Shown here piece by piece: positions 53,061 to 60,254 of a stretch of 64,000 nucleotides of DNA. The notes under the pieces were generated by a model. That model saw only the letters and a program-made list of their open reading frames with translations. It was not told where the DNA came from and made no database searches. The first letter of the stretch is position 1. Each line of letters opens with the position of its first letter. This DNA is from Oceanicola sp. D3 (GTDB taxonomy: Bacteria; Pseudomonadota; Alphaproteobacteria; Rhodobacterales; Rhodobacteraceae): positions 3,286,001 through 3,350,000 of the forward strand of contig NZ_CP040932.1 of NCBI RefSeq assembly GCF_006351965.1. Direction: 5' to 3'. The translations under genes were made by a program, and so were the position numbers.

Positions 53061-56000
53061 TCAGTCCTGCGCCGTCCCGGCGACCGGCTTGCGCGAGAGC
53101 TTGCGCACCAGCACAAAACAGGCCGGAACGATGAAGATGCCGATGAAGGTGGCCGCCGCCATGCCACCCAGCACCGCGATGCCAATGGCGTTTTGCGCCT
53201 GTGCCCCCGCGCCGGTGGCGAGCGCCAGCGGCAACACCCCCATCATGAAGGCGAAGGAGGTCATCAGGATCGGCCGCAGCCGCATCCTTGCCGCCTCGAT
53301 CGCCGCCTCGATGGCAGAGCGGCCCTGCGCCTCCAGATCCCGGGCGAACTCGACGATCAGGATGGCATTCTTTGCCGCAAGCCCGATGGTCGTCAGGATC
53401 CCGACCTTGAAATACACATCGTTGGATTGCCCGAAGAGCAGCGCGAAGGCGAAGGCCCCCGCCACGCCCACCGGCACCGAAAGCATCACCGCGAAGGGGA
53501 TCGACCAGCTCTCATAAAGCGCCGCGAGCGACAGGAACACGACCAGCGCCGAAAGCGCATAAAGATAGGGGGCCTGACTGCCTGATTGCTGCTCCTGAAA
53601 CGATAGCCCGGTCCAAGCCACGCCATAGCCGCCGTCCAGCTCACCGGCCAACTCGGTGATCGCCTCCATCGCATCGCCCGACGACACGCCCTGCGCCGGG
53701 CTGCCCGACACCGAAATCGCATTGACCCCGTCGATCCGCGCCAGTGAGGGCGTGGAGGAGATCCAGCGGGTTTCCATGAAGGCGGCAAAGCTGACCATCT
53801 CGCCGCTGCTGTTGATCGCATACCAGGCTTCGATGTCTTCCGGCTGCATCCGGTATTCGGCGGCGGCCTGCACGATCACCGGGCGCAGCGAGCCGTTCAT
53901 GTCGAAGTCATTCACGTTGGACCCGGCGAAGATGGTCGAGAGGATGGCGTTGACGCTGGTCACGCTGACGCCAAAGCTCTCGGCCTTCTGCTGGTCGATG
54001 TCGATGCGCAGCACCGCCTCGCTCTCGATCCCGCTGGCGCGGGTGCTGGCAAAGCGCGGATCGGCCTCGGCGGCGGTTTCCAGCTGCGAGGCGGCGGCAC
54101 GCAGGGCCTCGGTGCCATTGTTGGCGTAATCCACGAGATACATCGAAAACCCGGAGGTGTTGCCAAGGCCCGGAATCGCCGGGGGCTGCATGAACATCAC
54201 CCGCCCGGCCCGCAGGTTGCCAAACTGCGCCGTTGCCCGGGCGGCCACGGAAGCCGCCGACAGGCTGTCATCCGTGCGCTCTTCAAAGTCGCGCAGCTTG
54301 ATGAACACCATCGCCGCATTCTGCCCCGAGCCGGAAAAGCCAAAGCCGAGCGTGGCAAAGGTGCTCTCCACCGCCTCGGATTCTTCGGCCTGCAAATAGG
54401 CCTCGATCTCATCCACCACCTGCGCCGTCTGCGCCGAGGTGGTGCCCTCGGTGAGGTTGATCATCGCCATCAGCACGCCTTGGTCCTCCGTCGGAAGGAA
54501 GGAGGACGGCAACCGCGAGTAGGTGGCCGCTGCACCGAGCACGAGCGCGGCAATCAGCCCCACGGCGATCAGCGGCTTGCGCGCAATCCGCCCAACCGAT
54601 CCGGCGTAGCCCGAGGTCAGCCGCGCAAAGCCCCTGTTGAAGGCCCGCGCCGGAGCAAAGGGCACCTCATGGCCACTGCGGCGCAGCATCGAAGCCGTGA
54701 GCGCCGGGGTGAGAATGAGCGCCACCAGCGCCGAAAGCACCATGGCCGAGATGATGGTGACCGAGAACTGCCGGTAGATTACCCCGGTCGAGCCACCGAA
54801 AAAGGCCATCGGCAGGAACACCGCCGAGAGCACAAGCGCAATGCCGACAACGGCGCCGGTGATCTGGCCCATGCCCTTCTCGGTGGCGGGCAAGGGCTCC
54901 AGCCCGTCATCCTCCATCACCCGCTCGACGTTTTCGACCACCACAATCGCATCATCCACCAGCAGGCCGATTGCCAGCACCATCGCAAACATCGTCAGCG
55001 TGTTGATCGAATAGCCCAGCGCCGCCAGCACCGCGAAGGTGCCCGCCAGCACCACCGGCACCGCGATGATCGGAATGAGCGTTGCCCGCCAGTTTTGCAG
55101 GAAGATCAGGATGACAAAGAACACCAGCACCACCGCCTCGATCAGCGTGTGATAGACCTTCTCGATCGACAGCTCGACGAAGGGCGAGGTGTCATAGGCG
55201 TATTCCACCGTCAGCCCCTCGGGCAGCGAGGCGGCCAGCTCATCCAGCGTGGCGCGCACCGCTTCTGCGGTGTCCACCGCGTTGGCCCCGGTGGCAAGGT
55301 TGATCCCGAAGCCCGCCGCATTCGCCCCGTCAAACCGGGAGTCGCCGCCGTAGCTCTCTTGCCCGATCTCGATCTTCGCCACGTTGCCAAGCAACACCTG
55401 TGCACCGCCCTCTTCGGATTTCAGCAGAATGTTCTCGAAATCCTCCACGCTGGTCAGCTGGCTCTGCGCGGTGATGGTTGCGGTAAACTGCTGTCCGGTG
55501 ACCACCGGCATATCGCCCAGCGAGCCCACCGAAACCGTGTTGTTTTGCGCTTGAATGGCAGAGGTCACATCGGCGGGCGTGAGCTGGTATTCATAAAGCG
55601 AAAGCGGATCGAGCCAGACCCGCAGCGCATAGCCCGAGCCAAAAATGTTGATCCCGCCCACGCCCTCGGTGCGCTGCACCGGGCCGGAGATCTGATTGTC
55701 GAGAATATCGCCCAACTCGATGGTCGAATACCGCCCATCAGCCGAGACGATGGCCCCGACCATCAGGATCGAGGAGGTGGAGCGCGAAACGCTCACGCCC
55801 GAGGATTGCACCGCATCGGGCAACCGCCCTTCAACCTGGCTGACCTTGGATTGCACGTTGTTCTGCGCATCCACCGGGTCGATGCTTTCATCGAAGGTCA
55901 GCGAAATCGAAGAGGAGCCCTCGCGCGATGTGCTTTCCATGTAAAGCACGCCGTCGAGCCCGGTCATGGAATCCTCGATCACCGATGTCACCGAGTTTTC

Positions 56001-56171
56001 CACCGCCGAGGCCGTGGCCCCCGGGTAGCTGGCGCTCACCCGGATCGTGGTTGGGGCAATGTCGGGATATTGCGAGACCGGCAGTTGGGTAAAGGCAAAG
56101 ACCCCGGCCAGCATCGTCACGATGGCCAAGACCCAAGCAAAGATGGGGCGGTGGATGAAAAACTGCGCCAT
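53061..56171 (-). CDS. RND multidrug efflux pump, inner-membrane subunit (AcrB/MexB-like)
   Basis: 1036 residues with the HAE1-RND plan: TM1 at the N terminus (FIHRPIFAWVLAIVTMLAG), two large periplasmic loops, and twelve TM helices in total. The proton-relay Asp pair is in TM4 (LLVDDAIVVVENVER) and a Lys lies in TM10. FVIPAC-type ending (GIFIVPACFVLVRKL) matches the family. It pumps drugs, detergents or aromatics using the proton gradient with the adaptor encoded 3 bp upstream. No TolC-type gene is nearby. Confidence 0.93.
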   Translation of the reverse strand: MAQFFIHRPIFAWVLAIVTMLAGVFAFTQLPVSQYPDIAPTTIRVSASYPGATASAVENSVTSVIEDSMTGLDGVLYMESTSREGSSSISLTFDESIDPVDAQNNVQSKVSQVEGRLPDAVQSSGVSVSRSTSSILMVGAIVSADGRYSTIELGDILDNQISGPVQRTEGVGGINIFGSGYALRVWLDPLSLYEYQLTPADVTSAIQAQNNTVSVGSLGDMPVVTGQQFTATITAQSQLTSVEDFENILLKSEEGGAQVLLGNVAKIEIGQESYGGDSRFDGANAAGFGINLATGANAVDTAEAVRATLDELAASLPEGLTVEYAYDTSPFVELSIEKVYHTLIEAVVLVFFVILIFLQNWRATLIPIIAVPVVLAGTFAVLAALGYSINTLTMFAMVLAIGLLVDDAIVVVENVERVMEDDGLEPLPATEKGMGQITGAVVGIALVLSAVFLPMAFFGGSTGVIYRQFSVTIISAMVLSALVALILTPALTASMLRRSGHEVPFAPARAFNRGFARLTSGYAGSVGRIARKPLIAVGLIAALVLGAAATYSRLPSSFLPTEDQGVLMAMINLTEGTTSAQTAQVVDEIEAYLQAEESEAVESTFATLGFGFSGSGQNAAMVFIKLRDFEERTDDSLSAASVAARATAQFGNLRAGRVMFMQPPAIPGLGNTSGFSMYLVDYANNGTEALRAAASQLETAAEADPRFASTRASGIESEAVLRIDIDQQKAESFGVSVTSVNAILSTIFAGSNVNDFDMNGSLRPVIVQAAAEYRMQPEDIEAWYAINSSGEMVSFAAFMETRWISSTPSLARIDGVNAISVSGSPAQGVSSGDAMEAITELAGELDGGYGVAWTGLSFQEQQSGSQAPYLYALSALVVFLSLAALYESWSIPFAVMLSVPVGVAGAFAFALLFGQSNDVYFKVGILTTIGLAAKNAILIVEFARDLEAQGRSAIEAAIEAARMRLRPILMTSFAFMMGVLPLALATGAGAQAQNAIGIAVLGGMAAATFIGIFIVPACFVLVRKLSRKPVAGTAQD

Positions 56172-56174
56172 GGG

Positions 56175-57413
56175 TCAGTCTTCCGTGCCGGTGGCTTCGG
56201 TCGCGCCGGCCTCATCGGCGGTATCGGCCTCATCGGTGGTGTCAACCTCATCGGCGGCATCGTCGGTAACATCCTCCACCACGCCCTGCGCGTTGATCGT
56301 GACCGGCACCGGCACCACCTCCGCGCCGTCTGTGAGGTTGTTCAGCCCGTCGACGATCAGCAAATCCCCGGCAGCCACCCCCTCTGTGGTGATCCATGCA
56401 TTCTCATGGGTGCCCGAATAGGTGAGCGTCACCTGATGTGCCTTGCCGTCACGCAGGATGAAGGCCGTCAGCGTGCCATCGGCCTGTCGCTCGGTGCCGC
56501 GCTGCGGAACCAGCACGGCCTTTTGCTGACCAACCACAACCGCCACCCGCAGGAACTGGCCGGGCAGGATCATCCTGTTTGGGTTGCCGAACTCAAAACG
56601 CAGATCGACACTGCCCGTGGTGGTCGACACCTGCTGCCCGGGGGTAACGAGCGTGCCGGGGCTGGCGTAGGTTTCGCCGTTTTCCAGCGTAAGCACCGCC
56701 TCCAGCCGCTCGCCGCGCTGCAATGCGCCACTGTCGATCTGCGAGCGCACCCGCAAGATCCGGGCTGAGCTCTCCGAAACATCCACGTTGATCGGGTCCA
56801 TCGCCGTCACGGTGGTGAGCGCATCGGTCTGGTTGGCGGTCACGATGGCGCCCACCGAAACCGTGCTGACATCCGCAAACCCGTCAATCGGGCTGCGAAT
56901 TTCCACCCGGTCCAGATCCAGCCGCGCGGTTTGCACGGCGGCCTCGGCACTGGCCAGCGCGGCCTCGGCCTGCGCCAGAGCGGATTGCGCGGTTTGCAAA
57001 TCGGAGGTGGTCACGCCCGTGCCCTCCAGCCGGGCATAGCGATCCACCGTTGCCTGCGCCGTGCTCACCCCGGCCTTCGCCCCGGCCAATTCGGCCTGCG
57101 CGGCCGCATAGGCGGCCTCGAAGGTGTCCGGCTCCAACCGATAAAGCACATCCCCCGCCTTCACCCGCTGGCCGGGCCGATAGACGATCTCCTTCACCAT
57201 GCCCCCCACCCGCGGGCGAATATCGGTTTGCGCGGCGGCCACTGCGCGGCCCGGCAGGGTGACGGAAAACGGAACCGTCGAAAGCTCCAGCTCCACCACC
57301 CCAACCTCTGCGGGGCCGCGCGCCCCGCCGGGAACAGGTTGCGCAAGGGCGGGCGAAATCGGGGCAAGCCCGATCACAAGAAGGGCGGCGACAAGCACGG
57401 CGGGGAGGGACAT
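56175..57413 (-). CDS. RND efflux periplasmic adaptor (membrane fusion protein)
   Basis: 412 residues. A signal peptide ends PALAQP. A lipoyl-like half-motif (DIRPRVGGMVKEIVYRPGQRVKAGDVLYRLEP), a helical hairpin with heptad Ala/Gln content (about 98-165), the second half-motif (VEIRSPIDGFADVSTVSVGAIV) and beta-barrel regions follow AcrA/MexA order. No lipobox Cys is seen, so it is probably soluble or anchored by its partners. An unusual acidic tail of about 35 residues (DDAADEVDTTDEADTADEAG) ends the protein. Confidence 0.9.
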   Translation of the reverse strand: MSLPAVLVAALLVIGLAPISPALAQPVPGGARGPAEVGVVELELSTVPFSVTLPGRAVAAAQTDIRPRVGGMVKEIVYRPGQRVKAGDVLYRLEPDTFEAAYAAAQAELAGAKAGVSTAQATVDRYARLEGTGVTTSDLQTAQSALAQAEAALASAEAAVQTARLDLDRVEIRSPIDGFADVSTVSVGAIVTANQTDALTTVTAMDPINVDVSESSARILRVRSQIDSGALQRGERLEAVLTLENGETYASPGTLVTPGQQVSTTTGSVDLRFEFGNPNRMILPGQFLRVAVVVGQQKAVLVPQRGTERQADGTLTAFILRDGKAHQVTLTYSGTHENAWITTEGVAAGDLLIVDGLNNLTDGAEVVPVPVTINAQGVVEDVTDDAADEVDTTDEADTADEAGATEATGTED

Positions 57414-57630
57414 TGAGGATCAGCCTGTGGATCAGAGGGACATCTTTGCGGGTCTAACGCACACACCCCCGGATTCCGTTGCGCAGAAACGCAAATGCGG
57501 CAGTGCAAAAATGCAGTTTCGGAGCGGCTGTGGCAGATGGAACCACGACAGGGCAAGCCTCGGCCTGCACACAGCAACGCCAGCCACGCGCGCGGTCCGG
57601 TGAGAAAAGCTGGCCGTTGCGCCGAGCGGG

Positions 57631-58602
57631 TTACTCTGCCGGGCGGGCCAGCATGACGCGCCACCCCTTTGAATGTTCTGCCGAGGTGTAAAACAGGTAG
57701 GGATCGCCTGTTTCGGGGTCATAGGTGGTGGAAGGCGCGATGATTTCATCCACCTCCCAGGCGTCCCCCGCAAGGGTCAACAGCGCCTCCGGCATCTCTG
57801 TCCAGGGCCCCAGCGGGGTGTCAGCGCAGGCGGCAAAAATGCCCTCCCGCCCCTCCGCCGCCTCGCGTGTTGCGACGGCGACGAAACCGCCATCGGGCCG
57901 GGCGGTGATCTGCCCTTCCATGCCAATCGGGACGTCGGCCTGCCGCACGCCCTCCCATGCCACGCCGTCTGGCGAGGAGGTGGCGGCAAAGCTCCAGACG
58001 GCCGTGACGTTCTGCAAGCCGTTCCAGCCGAGATAGGCCATGACGAGCCCGCCCTCCCATTCGACAACCGAGGGGGAGGTGATGAGATAAACATCGTGCC
58101 CGTCCGTCTCGCCGCGCCGCAGGACGGGCTCGGGCAAAATCGTCCACGGGCCGGTCAGGGCTTCGGCCCGGGCAAGGTAGATATCGGAGCGATAGGTTGC
58201 ACCGTCTTCGTAGCCGATGAAGTAGATCCTGTGATCCGTCGCAGAGGCGCGATGGTAGAAGGCCGTCTCCTTCTCGGCGATGGCGCCGGGTTGTTGCGAG
58301 GGGCCGAGCAGCACGCCCCACTCCTCCCAACTGTCCCAATCGGTGCCGAAGGCGAGCTTGATCGAGCTGTGGTCCTCGTCGTCGCCGCTATAGATCATCG
58401 CCAACCGGCCATCATCGGTGGCAAAGACATGCGGATCGCTCGCCGCCTCGTAGAGCCCGAAAAAGAGCTTGTCCCTGAACACCGGGCCATCATGGCGGAC
58501 CCAATCGGAGGGCAGGCAGGCAGAGGCCGGGGTGGCACCAAGGGCGGCAAGCGCGAGGCCGGTCAGCAGGGCGCGCACAGGCTTGCGGCCCTCCGGCCTC
58601 AT
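57631..58602 (-). CDS. secreted beta-propeller protein, GH43/GH32-like fold
   Basis: 323 residues from the ATG at 58602, preceded by GAAGGGGCA; a TTG at 58635 is less likely. A signal peptide (RALLTGLALAALGATPASA) is present. Repeated blade-like motifs (SDPHVFATDDGRLAMIYSGDDE, YRSDIYLARAEALTGPW, SPSVVEWEGGLVMAYLGWNG, APSTTYDPETGDPYLFYTS) resemble five-bladed glycosidase propellers. Acidic catalytic residues could be D in SDPHV and E in the EIIAPS region, but activity is uncertain. It lies 29 bp after the NarL-type regulator on the same strand. Confidence 0.65.
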   Translation of the reverse strand: MRPEGRKPVRALLTGLALAALGATPASACLPSDWVRHDGPVFRDKLFFGLYEAASDPHVFATDDGRLAMIYSGDDEDHSSIKLAFGTDWDSWEEWGVLLGPSQQPGAIAEKETAFYHRASATDHRIYFIGYEDGATYRSDIYLARAEALTGPWTILPEPVLRRGETDGHDVYLITSPSVVEWEGGLVMAYLGWNGLQNVTAVWSFAATSSPDGVAWEGVRQADVPIGMEGQITARPDGGFVAVATREAAEGREGIFAACADTPLGPWTEMPEALLTLAGDAWEVDEIIAPSTTYDPETGDPYLFYTSAEHSKGWRVMLARPAE

Positions 58603-58631
58603 TGCCCCTTCGGCATGCCCTGCCGCGCCCG

Positions 58632-59249
58632 TCAAAACAGCCCCGCCTCCCGCGCCATCAGCGCCGCCTGCGTGCGGTTGGAGGCCCCCAACTTTCTGTA
58701 GAGCGTTTTCATATGCAGCTTGATCGTGGGTTCGGTGATGTCGAGGTCGCGGGCGATTTCCTTGTTGGATTTGCCCTCGGTCAGCCCCTTCAGCACCTGC
58801 ATCTCGCGCGGGGTGAGCTTTTCGGCCATCGGATGCGTCGAGGCGTCGTCGGCGGCGGTCATGAAGTCGATGGGGGCGTATTGCTCTCCCATCGCCATGA
58901 ACTTGACGGCGTTGATCATCGACTTGGCCGGCAGGGTCTTGGGCACAAAGCCCGCCGCCCCCGCCTCCAGCGCCTTTTCGGCGATTTCCTTGGTGGCCTC
59001 GCCCGAGAGCAGCGCCACCCGCTGCCCGCCTTGCATCGCCATGGTCGCCTTCAGCCCGTCGAGCCCGTTCATGCCCGGCATGTTGAGATCGAGCAGCACA
59101 AGGTCATACGGGGCCTCTGCCGCTTCGATCAACTTGTGCGCTTCGGGAAGGTCTGCGGCGGTCTCTGTCTTCAGGTCGCCCTGCGACTCCAGAAACATGA
59201 CCAGCGTGTCACGCAGCAGGTCGTGGTCATCGGCAATCAGGACGCGCAT
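58632..59249 (-). CDS. NarL/FixJ-family response regulator
   Basis: 205 residues from the ATG at 59249, which has GAGGAGAGGCCG upstream. The receiver domain has VLIADDHDLLRDTL, phospho-acceptor Asp in LVLLDLNMPGMNG and Lys in FVPKTLPAK. The LuxR-type HTH (about 143-200) has LTPREMQVLKGLTEGKSNKEIA and EPTIKLHMKTLYRKL. It is divergent from a PruR-like protein and hybrid kinase, likely its signal input via the kinase Hpt domain, and is followed by the propeller protein gene. Confidence 0.88.
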   Translation of the reverse strand: MRVLIADDHDLLRDTLVMFLESQGDLKTETAADLPEAHKLIEAAEAPYDLVLLDLNMPGMNGLDGLKATMAMQGGQRVALLSGEATKEIAEKALEAGAAGFVPKTLPAKSMINAVKFMAMGEQYAPIDFMTAADDASTHPMAEKLTPREMQVLKGLTEGKSNKEIARDLDITEPTIKLHMKTLYRKLGASNRTQAALMAREAGLF

Positions 59250-59584
59250 CGGCCTCTCCTCGGCTTGCGCACCGGTTGTGCGCTCTTGGATGGGTTCGCT
59301 CATACAGATTGAATTTGGCATCCGAAAGGCATGGCGCTTTCGGCCGCGCAAACTCTTCGGTCAGATAGGCAAGCAGGCCACAAGACCAACCAGCGCCTGA
59401 CGGCCCGCCTCAACGGAACACCCCCCGTGCCCCCGCTGCTCGAAAAGGCCACCCCGCAAGGCATGGCGGCCTACCTCTGCGGCGGAAGCCGGGCACGCCA
59501 AGGCCACCGCCGCTGCTCACTTGGCGCGTTGCCCTCACGCGCCGCGCTCATGTTGGCCCGCAACGACAGGCGTCTGACGCGCCC

Positions 59585-59648
59585 CCTATCCCAAAGGATA
59601 GGTCGCTATCCCACTGCCCAGTTGGGCGCGCAATGAGCATAGTGTAAT
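59585..59648 (+). promoter_or_regulatory. operator-like repeats and -10 element before the PruR-like gene
   Basis: CCTATCC-CAAA-GGATAGG (59585-59602) is a perfect inverted repeat; a third half-site CTATCCC follows at 59606-59612. A good -10, TGTAAT, is at 59643-59648, with a weak GTTGGG upstream as -35. The rest of the 428-bp divergent region (59250-59677) shows no supportable gene. Confidence 0.42.
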
Positions 59649-59677
59649 TGCTGCCTCCGGAAACGAAGGAACTCACA

Positions 59678-60187
59678 ATGCTGCGCACCATTCTCCAGTC
59701 GATCGCGTTGACCGCGCTCACCGCCCTGCCGCTCTGCGCCGAGAATCTGCCCGCCCCTGAGGGAGAGGTGATCCTGACGGTGTCCGGCGCCCTGGCCACG
59801 ACCAACACCGAAGAAGGCACCGCGCAGTTCGATCTTGCAATGCTCGAAGCGCTCGGCGCGACGACCATCGAAACCACGACCATCTGGACCGAAGGCACCA
59901 AAACCTTCGAGGGTGTGCCGCTGAGCCTGCTCGTCGAGCGGCTCGGCATCGAGGGCGAGACCCTGCGCGCCACCGCCATCAACGATTACTCTGTCGAAAT
60001 CCCACTCACGGATGCGATCGAGGGCGGGCCCATTGTTGCTTACCGCATGGACAACGACGAAATGTCGGTGCGTGACAAGGGCCCGCTCTGGATTGTCTAC
60101 CCCTACGACAGCAGTGACGATTACCGAACCGAGGTGATCTATTCGCGCAGCATTTGGCAACTCGACCGGATCGAAGCCGTGCAATAG
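59678..60187 (+). CDS. PruR-like periplasmic pterin-binding protein (SUOX-fold, COG3915)
   Basis: 169 residues with a signal peptide ending PLCAEN. The mature protein has the sulfite-oxidase/molybdopterin-binding-like fold of COG3915: VILTVSGALATTNTEEGTAQFDLAMLEALG, TIWTEGTKTFEGVPLSLLVERLG, DNDEMSVRDKGPLWIVYPYD and an ending with RSIWQLDRI. No Mo-ligand Cys is seen in the core. Agrobacterium PruR, of this type, binds pterins and controls the membrane regulator DcpA. The ATG has GAAGGA upstream. The hybrid kinase follows by 67 bp and is the likely partner. Confidence 0.78.
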   Translation: MLRTILQSIALTALTALPLCAENLPAPEGEVILTVSGALATTNTEEGTAQFDLAMLEALGATTIETTTIWTEGTKTFEGVPLSLLVERLGIEGETLRATAINDYSVEIPLTDAIEGGPIVAYRMDNDEMSVRDKGPLWIVYPYDSSDDYRTEVIYSRSIWQLDRIEAVQ

Positions 60188-60254
60188 CCTGAAGGCACCC
60201 GTTTCACGCCCCTGCCCCTCTGGCCGGGGTGTGGACCCCTTTCGAGGAGCCACA

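Noticed and set aside
54480-56768. 762-codon plus-strand frame over the RND pump
   Set aside because: Arg/His/Gly-rich antisense frame; the RND protein has all expected motifs.
59331-59636. 101-codon frame in the divergent region before the PruR-like gene
   Set aside because: No ribosome binding site, no recognisable fold, and it would cover the operator repeats; treated as chance.
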